This document shows positions 8,964 to 18,534 of a stretch of 64,000 nt of DNA, piece after piece. This DNA comes from Pseudomonas asuensis (GTDB lineage: Bacteria > Pseudomonadota > Gammaproteobacteria > Pseudomonadales > Pseudomonadaceae). Within the stretch, counting starts at the first letter, position 1; the number at the start of each line of letters is the position of its first letter. Location: assembly GCF_014646755.1 (NCBI RefSeq), contig NZ_BMNW01000006.1:279825-343824 (forward strand), written 5' to 3'. A model generated the notes under the pieces. The model saw only the letters and a list, made by a program, of their open reading frames with translations, was not told the DNA's origin and made no database searches. The position numbers and the translations under genes are program-made.

Positions 8964-9669
8964 AACAATCGCGTTTGGACTGTTTAGTTATCGTTGCAGC
9001 AGGTTAACCCTGTTAGTGATGACATCTGCTCAATAGCGCCCATTTCTAACCATGTAGTCGGTGAGGTTTTTACCTTAGCGACTACAGACTTAGTGAGTAG
9101 CAACTGATCAGAAGTGATCATTGGCTCTGCTATTGCTCCCGTCAGTGCAGAGGCCCTTTCAAGGGCGACAAGACGAAAGAACCGCAGCGTGAAGCGAGCG
9201 GCCAGTCTCATGAGTGACATCATCAAGGCGCTATTTTCCAGTTGTAACTGTGAGCATCGCCGGTCTGCTGCTGCCTGTAGTTAGGCTACAGAAAGTCGCC
9301 AATGGTTACAGCCCTGCGATCATTCACCTCTTAATATGAGGTGGGGATGGCATAGGAATTCGTTTCGTCAAACCACTTTCATAAGTCTTTCTATAGATAG
9401 TGTCCCTTCCAAAAGCTCGATACGGACGCGTTAAACCAAACAGAAAATGATCTAAAAAGGTTTGCAGGACACTCTCCTCTTAAGCCAGTAAATCTAGGGA
9501 GCAGCTTGTCCGTCTTCCGATCTATATTAATAGTAACTCTTTTTGGTAAAAAGAATTCATTAAAGCAAAGGCCCCAAGAGCGACGGGTATCACGACTAAT
9601 ACTAATCTTCCAGCGCTCTAATTAAAGGATCAGCTTGCTACGCTTCATAGCTGTTGTAGCAAAACTCAG
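8964..9669. other. Intergenic region of ~700 bp
   Basis: No supported gene. An 80-codon minus-strand frame at 8984-9226 starts with three Met codons and lacks a ribosome site; it is more likely chance. No strong inverted repeat was found. Confidence 0.4.
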
Positions 9670-10410
9670 GTGTTGGTATCACGCTTGAGCACGGTGTTGC
9701 GCCCCATAAGATTCAAGGCATTTATTGATGATGGTTTGTTGTATGGCCCCTGGCCTCTGTATTCTTGGACTTTCCAAGCAAATCGGGTAAAGACATACAT
9801 GATTTTTCAAGACGGGATTCTTTGCCTGAGCCCTAGCAGTTCGGTTACTAAAGCATCCTTTAGATTCTGGCTGGAAACAGAGCTTAATACCTTTCACGCA
9901 TGCAACCGATCAGAGCGCTTTGTGATGGTATTTGTTTTCGTATCAGAAACGTTTGCTGATCAATTTCAAGCAGAGAAGCTAGACAAGCTCTTAAAGCAAA
10001 TCAGCTCCAAAACAAAGAGATGGATGTCCGAGATAGAAGTTATTGCCGGAGACCATTATCTAAATGCAGAAGCTATTCACTTGTTCATAGATGAACTGAT
10101 CAAGGAAGGCGACAAACTTTCTCTCACCAATAGCGAGATGCTTGTAGGTTATATGAGTGAGGAGCAAGAGGAACCTCGTTCACTCGATAGCGCTCACGAT
10201 CCTGTATGTGTGATACACAAAGTTACCCAGAACATGGTCGATGATATGAAGCAGGAAGGCACCGACCTTGGCTACCAAGCGGGTGATTGGAGCATATCAG
10301 GCGGTACGCATGAGAACATGATCCTTAGCAAGCCTTTCAAAACGCTAGAAGAGGCTATGGATGCTGCCAAGGATCGGTTTGGGGCGGTTCGATTTACTGC
10401 CGCACCATAA
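9670..10410 (+). CDS. Hypothetical protein, function unknown
   Basis: Up to 246 residues from a GTG at 9670; the ATG at 9799 (MIFQDGILCLSPSSS...) is an alternative giving 203 residues, and neither has a strong ribosome site. The middle has an Asp/Lys-rich helical part ('EKLDKLLKQISSKTKRWMSEIEVI') and the C-terminus has a compact region 'YQAGDWSISGGTHENMILSKPF', then 'TLEEAMDAAKDRFGAVRFTAAP'. No signal peptide or membrane segment is seen. I do not recognise a family. The upstream 700 bp is noncoding, so it is a stand-alone gene. Confidence 0.6.
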   Translation: MLVSRLSTVLRPIRFKAFIDDGLLYGPWPLYSWTFQANRVKTYMIFQDGILCLSPSSSVTKASFRFWLETELNTFHACNRSERFVMVFVFVSETFADQFQAEKLDKLLKQISSKTKRWMSEIEVIAGDHYLNAEAIHLFIDELIKEGDKLSLTNSEMLVGYMSEEQEEPRSLDSAHDPVCVIHKVTQNMVDDMKQEGTDLGYQAGDWSISGGTHENMILSKPFKTLEEAMDAAKDRFGAVRFTAAP

Positions 10411-10764
10411 ATACCGGTTGCGCTTATTATGGAGCGCTCTAAAGGCGGCTCTTTTGCCGTAAACAGGGCCGCGGCAGGATGGTGACAGCGTAAATCAAGC
10501 GGCTCTTTGTGGCATAGAGACTGCCCGGCGGCAAGCGGTGATATAACACGTACTGGTTACAACACGCTTGAGGTGTGCTATCGATTACACACGGTTCAGC
10601 ACACCGAGTGCTATCCGTGTGAATACGGTAGCTCCCGCACTGCTCGATCAGGCTCAGGTGTTGCCGGGGGCTCTGCTTCATTCCAGCCAGGTAGTGCCGT
10701 AGCAACACCACAGCTTTAAGAGATGCCCTGCAGTCAAAGGTTTATACGTTTACAGAAAGATCCT
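10411..10764. other. Intergenic region, nothing recognised
   Basis: About 350 bp. Frames on both strands (e.g. 10439-10711 minus) overlap each other and lack ribosome sites or recognisable features. Confidence 0.35.
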
Positions 10765-10893
10765 ATGACAGCCTTGGAGCATTTGCCCCTTAGTCCCTTG
10801 TACCTGATTGCTCTCACGGTCGCGCCGATTTTCTGGCACTTAGGCGTTTTAGCATGGTCAGTCGACGTTATAACTGACGCCTATCGGCCATAA
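10765..10893 (+). CDS. Possible 42-residue single-pass membrane protein
   Basis: The ATG at 10765 opens a frame reading MTALEHLPLSPLYLIALTVA, then a Phe/Trp/Leu-rich stretch, and ending 'SVDVITDAYRP'. One hydrophobic segment of ~20 residues fills the centre, as in small bacterial membrane proteins. The site upstream (GAAAGA) is weak. It is followed 93 bp later by another small membrane protein gene. Confidence 0.4.
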   Translation: MTALEHLPLSPLYLIALTVAPIFWHLGVLAWSVDVITDAYRP

Positions 10894-10985
10894 ATGATCG
10901 TCTGGAGGATGTTGCTCGGAAAAGCACTATTGCAATGCTATTAAAGTAGCTAGGCAAGCAATCAGACTTGCCAGGTAGTTGGACT

Positions 10986-11234
10986 ATGGAAACGAGTGAG
11001 CGCCCCGTGAAACCTGAGAATGCGGTTCATGAGTACACGTCTGCATTAGTACTGGGCATTCGCTTCGTCTGTGTATTGGCGCTGTCTGCAATGATTGCCG
11101 GTAAGCTTTCCAAGCTTATGGGCACTGATAATTTTATTGTTTACTGTCTGGTCTTTATCGGCTTGGTGGTGCTGTTGAATAAGATCCTGGAAGCCCTTTT
11201 CACACGCCGTAAGCTGGCGCCCGAAGAGGAATAA
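10986..11234 (+). CDS. Small two-pass inner membrane protein, function unknown
   Basis: 82 residues from the ATG at 10986 (METSERPVKPENAVHEYTSA...); an in-frame TTG at 10968 is possible but less likely. Two hydrophobic segments are visible, 'ALVLGIRFVCVLALSAMIAG' (~residues 20-39) and 'FIVYCLVFIGLVVLLNKILEA' (~50-70), with a charged C-terminus 'RRKLAPEEE'. No family was recognised. The good composition and lack of competing frames support it being real. Confidence 0.6.
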   Translation: METSERPVKPENAVHEYTSALVLGIRFVCVLALSAMIAGKLSKLMGTDNFIVYCLVFIGLVVLLNKILEALFTRRKLAPEEE

Positions 11235-11400
11235 ATCTATCTGTAAATCACTGAGCAATAAGGCTGTCATTATTGAAGGCAAGGATCTGTCTGCAATAAC
11301 AAACAACCGTATTGCCTGTGAACAGAGAAACAGTAAAAGCCAGCTGCTCTTTGCGCGGTTGTCTATGCTGCACAGCTAGACAACCCACAGAGTCCTAGCC

Positions 11401-11913
11401 ATGACGACGTTCACCGACAAGGCCGCCCTGCTGACTCAGGCGCTTATCCGTAACCTGAACCATGTGCCGTTGACGCATGAAAAACGCGACCCGTTGTATG
11501 AGAGCCAAAGCAGCAGCCTTTCCGAGGGAACAGCCGCACAAAAGCTAGGGCTGTCCCTGGATATCGTTCCGCCCGGTAAGCGCTCATGTCCGTATCACTT
11601 TCATCACGCTCAGGAAGAGGCATTCATCATTCTGGAAGGCCACGGTACGCTTCGTGTGGCAGATGAGCATCTGCCTATTCAGCCCGGTGATATTCTTTTC
11701 ATCCCGGCCGGCCCTGACTATCCGCACCAGATCATCAACACCTCGGAAGCGGCTTTGAAGTATCTCTCGATCAGTACAAAGGACTCACCTGAAGTGGTGG
11801 AGTACCCGGACTCAGGAAAATACCTTGCCTCTGTCTCTGCCAAGGGCGTCAGGACGTTCCGCGTGATCCAGCGGCCTCAGTCCAGTGTGGATTATTGGGA
11901 AGGCGAGCCCTGA
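11401..11913 (+). CDS. Cupin-domain protein
   Basis: 170 residues with one cupin barrel. Motif 1 reads 'CPYHFHHAQEEAFIILEG', supplying the H-x-H...E metal ligands, and motif 2 reads 'GDILFIPAGPDYPHQIIN', supplying the last His. N-terminal 'LTQALIRNLNHVPLTHEKRD' and C-terminal 'VRTFRVIQRPQSSVDYWEGEP' resemble stand-alone cupins with a WEGE-type tail. The metal-binding residues are all present, so it is probably an enzyme or small-molecule binder; the substrate is not evident. Monocistronic. Confidence 0.85.
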   Translation: MTTFTDKAALLTQALIRNLNHVPLTHEKRDPLYESQSSSLSEGTAAQKLGLSLDIVPPGKRSCPYHFHHAQEEAFIILEGHGTLRVADEHLPIQPGDILFIPAGPDYPHQIINTSEAALKYLSISTKDSPEVVEYPDSGKYLASVSAKGVRTFRVIQRPQSSVDYWEGEP

Positions 11914-12461
11914 AAACAATGTGCCTTTATGCGAGCCCATAACGGTCTGCTGCCGTTTCGACACCAGACTTACCTACTACCGTAGCTCCCGCAAAAACAC
12001 GCCTTTTAAGTCAGGCCACGCCAGAAGCTTTCAAGCTGTGGATGACCTGTCAGGGTATCGTATCGGTTTGAGGCTGATCGTGTGCTCACCGCTTGGGACG
12101 CTGTGCTCACTGTATCCAGGATATTGATCTTTATTTAGCCAGTGATTCAAACGGTGGCGCGTGACGGTGGCGTCTCGGTTGAAAGTCGCCCAATCCAGAC
12201 ACAACCAGATGTTTGATTTCAACGCTTCCAAGTACATTTTGACATGACATAGCACACTTGCTGGCAGTAGCAGCCTAGCGCGTTCAGAAAACAATGAGCA
12301 ATAAAAGCAAACAACTTGGTCGTAAGCGTTCAGGAGCTGCATGACCACTCAGTAAACCTCTAGACATCAGGAGGTTGTCAACGAAGCGATAATCGCGTTC
12401 ACTATCGCAATTCACTGTCAGGCGCAGCCACGAAGTACGCCTCGCTTCAAGGTACACCTTA
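11914..12461. other. Intergenic region of ~550 bp
   Basis: No gene recognised on either strand. It holds the upstream region of the histidine kinase gene. Confidence 0.35.
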
Positions 12462-13655
12462 ATGATACGTACACTCGAGAATGATCTTTCCATCATCGCG
12501 AGAATCAGCGCAGTTGGTGTCATTCTCAAAGTCATATCAGAAAGCACTCGCCTGCGCTTTGCGGCAGTCGCTCGGGTTACAGAAGATTCCTGGACCACTT
12601 GCGCTGTACATGACCTGATCGGTCTTGGACTCAATGTCGGGGACGAATTGGATGTCACCACCACGTTATGTCGGGAGGTTCATGCGAATCAGAATCCTAT
12701 TCTGATCAAGCATGTCAGTGCGGACTCCCGCTACTGTAAACACCCCACTCCCCTGCGCTATGGGTTCGAAAGCTATATTTCAGTGCCTATCTTCCGACGC
12801 GATGGCAGCTTTTTCGGCACGCTCTGCGCAGTTGACCCTGAGCCAGCTGATTTGGATGAGACGAAAACCCTCGCCATGATGGAATCCTTCACCCACCTTC
12901 TGGCGCTGGAAATTGAGACCCAGGAAAACCTTATCGAAACCGAAAGCAAATTGCTTGATGAGAAGCTGACCGCCAAATCACGGGAGCATTTTCTGGCATT
13001 GGTGGGACACGATCTACGCAATCCACTGTTCTCTATCTCTGCCGGCGCCCAGCGTTTACTTCGGAAATCCCACGATGAGCAAGAGCGCTCCCTGGTTGAG
13101 CTGATTCACGCGTCTGCGCAACGAGCACTTAGATTGGTAGAAGATGTTCTCGACTTTTCCCGAGGACAGCTGGGTAACGGTATTCCGCTCGCAAAAGAAG
13201 AGCGCCGCAATCTGGAACTCCATCTCAAGCAGGTTGTAGATGAATTACAAGCGACTTATCCCGAGCGCCGGATCGAAAGTGCGGTAAACACCTTGGGGAC
13301 CGTATACTGTGACTCTGATCGACTTGCACAGCTCCTGTCGAATCTGACGGCCAATGCCATTCAACACGGCAACCCTGAGCATCCTATACTGATTAGTGCC
13401 CATGTCGATAAGGGCCTGTTGACGCTATCCGTACATAACGATGGCGAGCCACTTCCTGAAGGTATCCTCTCCGGCATGTTTCAACCCTATTGGCGCGCCA
13501 GCCGAACGACACTTCAGACCAATCTTCAACAAGGCCTTGGCATAGGGCTATATATCGTCAACGAAATCGCTCGCTCTCATGGCGGGCAGATACAAGTGAC
13601 CTCAAATCACGATGAGGGAACGGTATTTACACTCACTATGCCAGTGAATTGCTAG
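12462..13655 (+). CDS. Cytoplasmic GAF-domain sensor histidine kinase
   Basis: 397 residues, no signal peptide or membrane segment. A GAF domain fills ~residues 20-155 ('PLRYGFESYISVPIFRRDGSFFGTLCAVDP'). The dimerisation/phosphoacceptor helix has His183 in 'VGHDLRNPLFS'. The ATPase domain shows the N box (Asn298 in 'LLSNLTANAIQHG'), G1 ('NDGEPLP') and G2 ('GLGIGLYIV'). It would autophosphorylate on His183 in response to a ligand or redox signal at the GAF domain. No response regulator is adjacent, so it is an orphan kinase here. It may be transcribed with the small gene 99 bp downstream. Confidence 0.9.
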   Translation: MIRTLENDLSIIARISAVGVILKVISESTRLRFAAVARVTEDSWTTCAVHDLIGLGLNVGDELDVTTTLCREVHANQNPILIKHVSADSRYCKHPTPLRYGFESYISVPIFRRDGSFFGTLCAVDPEPADLDETKTLAMMESFTHLLALEIETQENLIETESKLLDEKLTAKSREHFLALVGHDLRNPLFSISAGAQRLLRKSHDEQERSLVELIHASAQRALRLVEDVLDFSRGQLGNGIPLAKEERRNLELHLKQVVDELQATYPERRIESAVNTLGTVYCDSDRLAQLLSNLTANAIQHGNPEHPILISAHVDKGLLTLSVHNDGEPLPEGILSGMFQPYWRASRTTLQTNLQQGLGIGLYIVNEIARSHGGQIQVTSNHDEGTVFTLTMPVNC

Positions 13656-13754
13656 CAAGCAGACGCTCTAGCATGGTATTTCAGACCGAATGTCTGGAAC
13701 GCCGCCCAGACCATACCTGTCGAAATAGAAACATCGCCAGAATGGTTTATAACA

Positions 13755-13991
13755 TTGAATACCTTGAAGCATCGCCTTGCCTCGCTCGACCCGCCGGTCA
13801 AGTACACTCTTGAAAGCCGTGGCGATGTATTCGTCATTACGCTTATCGACCCAAAGACGCCTGCTAAAGTCGAGCGAAGCCTGCTAAGCCGTCATGCTGC
13901 GAATCAGGAGCTTATGGACACTATTATCGAAGATGCCATCCATGAGCTTCGTCGCAAGAGTTCTGCTGTCGCCCGCAATACGAGCCGTTAA
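13755..13991 (+). CDS. Small protein resembling DUF3509
   Basis: 78 residues from a TTG codon at 13755; no ATG in frame fits. The pattern 'VKYTLESRGDVFVITLID' (two strands), a Arg/Lys-rich 'AKVERSLLSRHAANQ' and a C-terminal helix 'DTIIEDAIHELRRKSS' resembles the DUF3509 family, a Pseudomonas group of ~90-residue proteins of unknown function. The match is from memory and is tentative. It lies just after the histidine kinase. Confidence 0.5.
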   Translation: MNTLKHRLASLDPPVKYTLESRGDVFVITLIDPKTPAKVERSLLSRHAANQELMDTIIEDAIHELRRKSSAVARNTSR

Positions 13992-14311
13992 GAAAGAGGC
14001 ACAATAAACATCGTTCTGACCAGGCTATGCGGATGAGTGGGCAGTGCGGTTTCCCCTGAAATTCCCTCAAGCTTCAATAAGCGGCCAAGCAGCATTAGCT
14101 GAACTATCCCAGGAGATGCTGTCGCAGCCCCTGAAAACGGCCTTGTCTGGCGTACCGCCTTTCCAACCGTACCGGTTACCGTAAAAACCGCTTTACTGAA
14201 TGGCCGATACGCTCAAGCCCTTCCTTTTATGGGCAGAGGCGAACATCGAGCAATCGGCCGTAACCCGTCGTATTCTGAAAATACGTTTCAGCAGGCCGGA
14301 ACGTCGGTGTG
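13992..14311. other. Intergenic region between convergent genes
   Basis: About 320 bp with no gene and no clear terminator; weak GC-rich complementarity near 14150-14190 only. Confidence 0.35.
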
Positions 14312-15415
14312 TTACTTGGCCCGCGCCAGGCAGCGCTGGTAACGCTCATCAACGCGCTTGGCAAACCAGGCAGTGGTCAACTTGCGAGTAATTTTGGGGC
14401 TTTCTAGCGTAATGCCTGGCAATATCGCCCTGGGTAGCCGTTTGTCTGCCTTTTTCTCGGCCAGCTCGAAAACGCTCGTATAGAGTTTGGACTCCTCAAA
14501 CGCCAACGTCTCGCCTTTCTCAAGCGCCCGGCGTATGGCCAGCTCACTCATGTCAAGCCGCTTGCCGAGCTTACGCACTGCAAGCTCGGTTGACCCAGGC
14601 TCTAAGGAGCCATAACGGATAAGATCCCCATCAAGCGCAAGAGAGACACCGGTCAGGCTACTCACAGCTTGTTGAAAGGCTGCATTACGGCTGGAATACC
14701 AACCGGCGTTATAATCGGCGAAGCGGTAGATCTGTTGGGTATAACTCACGGGATAGCCCAGCAGGTGCGCCGTTCCGAAGTACATCCCACCACGCCGGGT
14801 AAACACTTCGCTACGGATTGAGCCGTCGACCTGGTAGGGATAACCTCGGGATTTGCGTTCAGCAAACGCCACACTGACCTGCATCGGGCCGCCCGTCTCG
14901 ACAGGGTTGAAGCCACCAAAAAGCGTCTTGCCTAGCGGTACCATTCCGATGAAATCATCAAAGATATCGCTCAACTCCTTTTCAGTATGCGCCGAAGCAA
15001 GGCGTTCGTTATAGGTCTTACCGCTGGGCGAGCGGATGTTTAAGGCGGTACGAACCAGGAAAGCAGGTATATGGAGCTTGCCAGCGCGGCGATCAATTTC
15101 CTTTTGAGCAATCGCGCCCATACCCGGTACACGTGGGTTCGCCTGGAAAGTTGATTCCTGCTCAGTCACTGCCAGTACGGAACAAATATTTTCCGTGGTC
15201 GGAGCAATTTCCTGTGCATCGAAAGCAGTGTAGAGGTCTCTGGCCCAACCCTGCCGATCAGGCACGCTACTGGGCATGAGCTTCACGATCTTGGCTTGCA
15301 CCTCAGCAGGGCTGGGCTTTAGTGCCTCTTGCGTAGAATGGGTTCCACATCCAGCCACCACGAATAGTGTCATCATACTGAAAGCGCCCAAGGCGTAGCG
15401 TAGACCGCTGCTCAT
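14312..15415 (-). CDS. DUF1615 lipoprotein
   Basis: 367 residues from the ATG at 15415, chosen because it places a lipoprotein signal at the N-terminus (MSSGLRYALGAFSMMTLFV, then VAGC) with the lipidated Cys at residue 23. The body matches the DUF1615 family as I know it: 'NICSVLAVTEQESTFQANP', 'GGPMQVSVAFAE', 'RRGGMYFGTAHLLGYP', 'RFADYNAGWYSSRNAAFQ'. The E-S-x-F and G-G-P-M-Q elements recall lysozyme-like transglycosylase sites, so peptidoglycan contact is possible but unproven. It ends 'CLARAK'. It stands divergent to the hydrolase gene at 15702. Confidence 0.82.
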   Translation of the reverse strand: MSSGLRYALGAFSMMTLFVVAGCGTHSTQEALKPSPAEVQAKIVKLMPSSVPDRQGWARDLYTAFDAQEIAPTTENICSVLAVTEQESTFQANPRVPGMGAIAQKEIDRRAGKLHIPAFLVRTALNIRSPSGKTYNERLASAHTEKELSDIFDDFIGMVPLGKTLFGGFNPVETGGPMQVSVAFAERKSRGYPYQVDGSIRSEVFTRRGGMYFGTAHLLGYPVSYTQQIYRFADYNAGWYSSRNAAFQQAVSSLTGVSLALDGDLIRYGSLEPGSTELAVRKLGKRLDMSELAIRRALEKGETLAFEESKLYTSVFELAEKKADKRLPRAILPGITLESPKITRKLTTAWFAKRVDERYQRCLARAK

Positions 15416-15701
15416 AGCGCTGGAGATGAAAGACGCTAACCTGGGTGGTTTCACTGCCATAAAGGTGAGAAATATAGGCTGCAAGGGGTTCTTCCCTGTC
15501 GGACGTAAGATGCGTGTGAGACCAAACCCAGGTCAAAAGAATTCAACAAGGGGATAGGACGTAACGGTAGGCATCATCTTACTGAATCCGCTTGAGCAGA
15601 AGATGTTCAAATTGAAAGATGGGTTCATCACCTTTGCTTCCAGTTGTCATACCACCAACTATACTTCTGCTCGATCTAACAACAATAACCAAGGTCGTAA
15701 A

Positions 15702-16853
15702 GTGAATATTCTAAAAGCACTCCTTTTCTGCGGTGTGAGCCTTGTCAGCACTGCATATGCACAAGCCTCGTCCGCCTCTCAGCCAATAACTGACGATGCC
15801 CTTCCCGGCAATTATTTACTTCTTAAACAACAGATGACCTACCCGGACAGCTGGCTTTCCGGTCATTACAAACACTTCCCCAAATGGCGGAGCCATGCAC
15901 GAACGTTACTACGCGATGCCTTGGTCACGCCTGACTCAAAACGTGCATTCCATCCTGAAGTCATCGACCAGCAGCAGCGCTCGGGCTACAAGGCGCAGAA
16001 AATCAGATTTACCCTGACAGATGAAAGCCGAGTCAATGCATTGCTTCTGCTACCAGATACTCCCGGCCCACATCCTGCCGTACTGATGCTGCATGACCAC
16101 GGTGCGCGTTTTGATATTGGCAAGGAAAAGATGGTCAAACCATGGGGTGATCACGCGGTATCAGCTTCAGCCCAACAGTGGGCCGACAAGTATTTTTCCG
16201 GTCGCTTCCCTGGGGATGAATTGGCCAGGCGAGGCTATGTGGTTCTGTCGGTCGATGCATTGGGTTGGGGGGAGCGTGGTCCGGTAACGTATGAACAGCA
16301 GCAGGCTCTTGCCAGTAACTTCTTCAACCTGGGACGCTCGCTCGCGGGGACAATGGCCTATGAGGACATGCGCTCAGTCGACTTTCTGGCAACGCTCCCA
16401 ATGGTCGATTCACGCCGAATTGGTGTCGTCGGTTTCTCCATGGGCGCCTTTCGTGCCTGGCAACTGGCCGCCCTTTCCGACAAAGTTGCTGCGACCGCCG
16501 CTATCTCCTGGTTCGGAACTTACCAAGGCCTCATGACGCCAGGAAATAACGTCTTGCGTGGCCAGTCATCGTACTACATGCTGCATCCAGGCATACCCGC
16601 TCGGCTGGATATTCCAGATATCGCCGGGATCGCTGCACCACGCCCATTATTGCTTTTCAACGGCGGAAAGGACACGCTGTTCCCCTCGGAGTCGGTCGAA
16701 GCGGCCTATGATAAGGTGCACCGTATATGGCGCTCTCGACAGGCAGAGCTGAACCTCAGAACACAGCTATGGCCTGAGCTTGGCCATGTGTTTGTTCAGG
16801 AACAACAGGAAGCCGCCTTTGCCTGGCTTGACCAGTGGCTTAGGCCACGCTGA
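15702..16853 (+). CDS. Secreted alpha/beta hydrolase (acetyl xylan esterase/dienelactone hydrolase-like)
   Basis: 383 residues from the GTG at 15702, which follows AAGGTC and opens a signal peptide (VNILKALLFCGVSLVSTAYAQA); the upstream ATG at 15603 adds a non-signal stretch. The fold is clear: 'HPAVLMLHDHGARFDIGKEK', the nucleophile elbow G-F-S-M-G (Ser), the acid in 'LFNGGKDTLFP' (Asp) and the base in 'PELGHVFVQEQQ' (His). Such enzymes cleave esters in polysaccharides or small lactones in the periplasm or outside. The lipoprotein gene starts 20 bp downstream, so the two may be one operon. Confidence 0.82.
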   Translation: MNILKALLFCGVSLVSTAYAQASSASQPITDDALPGNYLLLKQQMTYPDSWLSGHYKHFPKWRSHARTLLRDALVTPDSKRAFHPEVIDQQQRSGYKAQKIRFTLTDESRVNALLLLPDTPGPHPAVLMLHDHGARFDIGKEKMVKPWGDHAVSASAQQWADKYFSGRFPGDELARRGYVVLSVDALGWGERGPVTYEQQQALASNFFNLGRSLAGTMAYEDMRSVDFLATLPMVDSRRIGVVGFSMGAFRAWQLAALSDKVAATAAISWFGTYQGLMTPGNNVLRGQSSYYMLHPGIPARLDIPDIAGIAAPRPLLLFNGGKDTLFPSESVEAAYDKVHRIWRSRQAELNLRTQLWPELGHVFVQEQQEAAFAWLDQWLRPR

Positions 16854-16873
16854 TATCGAAAGGAATGGTAGGC

Positions 16874-17209
16874 ATGAAGTTTGACACGATCGCCATTGGC
16901 GTTTTGGCACTGAGCCTGACAGGGTGCGGAACAATCAATACGGTGTTTCAGGATGATGTGACTACCAGCTATAAACTCAGAAAGCAGAAAACCTATTGCG
17001 AGTCGATCAGTCGGGTCTATAGCGGCGTGGCATATGACTTCTGCTCACTTAATGCACCCCCCGTCATTTACCCTCCGCCTCAGGAGAAAAATGCTGTTCC
17101 TTTGATTGCTGTTGATATGGCGGTCTCAGGTATCTTGGATACGCTGTTACTGCCCTATACGATCTATCAACAGAACAAGTACGGCAGTATGGAAATTAAT
17201 AGCCAATAG
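16874..17209 (+). CDS. YceK/YidQ-family lipoprotein
   Basis: 111 residues from the ATG at 16874, placed ~9 nt after AGGA; the ATG at 16865 is too close to that site. The lipobox is 'LSLTGCGT' with Cys at residue 18. Conserved features of the YceK family are present: 'YSGVAYDFC', a Pro-rich 'PPVIYPPPQ', then 'AVDMAVSGILDTLLLPYTIYQQ'. These are small outer-membrane-directed lipoproteins of unknown role. A strong stem-loop follows at 17240. Confidence 0.82.
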   Translation: MKFDTIAIGVLALSLTGCGTINTVFQDDVTTSYKLRKQKTYCESISRVYSGVAYDFCSLNAPPVIYPPPQEKNAVPLIAVDMAVSGILDTLLLPYTIYQQNKYGSMEINSQ

Positions 17210-17239
17210 CTATTGCCTACCAGCTCATGCCATCTTGTT

Positions 17240-17264
17240 GAGCAGGGCACTGCCTGCCCTGCTC
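17240..17264 (+). terminator. Stem-loop terminator after the YceK-type gene
   Basis: GAGCAGGGCA (17240-17249) and TGCCCTGCTC (17255-17264) form a perfect 10-bp stem with a 5-nt loop, 30 bp past the stop. There is no T tract. Confidence 0.6.
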
Positions 17265-18240
17265 TCAGATAAGTACCAACCCGAATAACATTCGAGCTGG
17301 TGCCTATTCCAAGTATACAGGCAGTAACCCCGGTCCCTCAAAGGCGGACGCGCTAACGGCGGCGCAGGCTCAGCACATTGACTCGGCCAATATGTCCATC
17401 CAGCTCCAGCGCAAGGGGTGGCACTGGGTGTGACCAATCACCCGCCTATCGACCTCCTGGCCGTTGCAATAAACAGCCATAGCCGCATTGGGCTGACCCA
17501 ATAGAGCGTGGCGGGCTTCTAATTGATGCCTTACCTCTGCAGTCAAGAAAATAAGGCCTACCTGCAACATAAGAGAACACCATGAGATAAGCGAGGGTTT
17601 GGAATCGCTCCATGAGCCTGCATCAGCGGTCAACTCACTCTATGCCTATCGAATGCAGGAAAGCTGCTGTTATGGGCACTTCTGACAGAGCCGCCCTTAC
17701 GTCCGTCGTATGGTTTCGCGTACTGGTTAAAGAGATGCTTAGCTTGGAAGTACGCTCAGACACGCAGGAAAGTGGCGACAAGGCAACGCCAGATTACCAC
17801 TGCTTTTCTTCCATACAGCAGTCGGTGATGCAGCGTATCGGCTAATACCAGAATGGGCTTGCATTGAAATAACGCTGAAATGAAAAAAGCGGTATGTACA
17901 TATCACACGCAGCTTTGATGTAAATCAGTATCAACGCTTCTCAAGAGCGTAACTATGGACGAAACCTCATATGGTCCTGCCCATGAACATAGTCATTAAC
18001 CAGTCGCCCGCTCACTCACTGCTTCAGCTCATGATTCATGGCTGCGATTTGCAAGCCGGAACCATGTTGGCTCAGGAGCGTAAACATGAGCCATTAGGCT
18101 CTGCTCGCCTCGCCCGGCATTTAATGCAAGGCTCTACCGCCTTCCTGGACGTCTATCAAAAGCGGTAAAGCTCCAGAACGAAGCGTTATCGCTCGTGGCT
18201 GCGCAATGGCACATATCAGTCACGAACGATAACACCTGCC
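17265..18240. other. Gene-poor stretch of ~1 kb
   Basis: Only weak candidates are present. A minus-strand frame (17370-17570, ATG at 17570) reads MLQVGLIFLTAEVRHQLEAR and has coding-like composition but no ribosome site. A plus-strand frame from 17983 is listed separately. Nothing else is recognised. Confidence 0.35.
17983..18168 (+). CDS. Possible small protein, 61 residues, function unknown
   Basis: The frame starts MNIVINQSPAHSLLQLMIHG and ends 'FLDVYQKR'. Helix-forming composition and reasonable codon choice favour it; the lack of a clear ribosome site and of any recognisable family counts against it. Confidence 0.3.
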   Translation: MNIVINQSPAHSLLQLMIHGCDLQAGTMLAQERKHEPLGSARLARHLMQGSTAFLDVYQKR

Positions 18241-18381
18241 TTAATGGGTATGCGTAACGTTGCCGGATACCGTTTCAAGTTGAGCTTTTTTCTGAGTACC
18301 GAGTAAAAATGCGGCCTTTTCGGCAAAGCTGATAGGGGTGTGCAAAGCATTGGCGGGGTTACGAAACAATTGATGAGTCAT
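18241..18381 (-). CDS. Small protein, 46 residues, function unknown
   Basis: The ATG at 18381 is preceded by AAGAGGG about 8 nt upstream, a good ribosome site. The product begins MTHQLFRNPANALHTPISFA and continues 'EKAAFLLGTQKKAQ' to 'NVTHTH'. It is soluble and basic, with no membrane segment. It lies ahead of the helicase gene's 3' end in the same direction but is separated from it by ~150 bp. No family recognised. Confidence 0.5.
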   Translation of the reverse strand: MTHQLFRNPANALHTPISFAEKAAFLLGTQKKAQLETVSGNVTHTH

Positions 18382-18534
18382 GGCGCTACCCTCTTGAACT
18401 GGTGGGCTCTTCAGTGAAGAGATGGGTTCACCATAGGCAGCGCCAGGACTGACTAGAAATGCTTTATAGCACTAGCAATCATCAGCCAAATCAATACTTC
18501 GATAAAGCTTGCCCTTTCAAGGGTTTGGCGGCCA

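Noticed and set aside
8984..9226. 80-codon minus frame after the OsmC-YcaO gene
   Set aside because: Starts Met-Met-Met with no ribosome site; no family seen. Kept only as a note.
12031..12348. 105-codon minus frame before the histidine kinase
   Set aside because: No ribosome site, no family and mixed composition.
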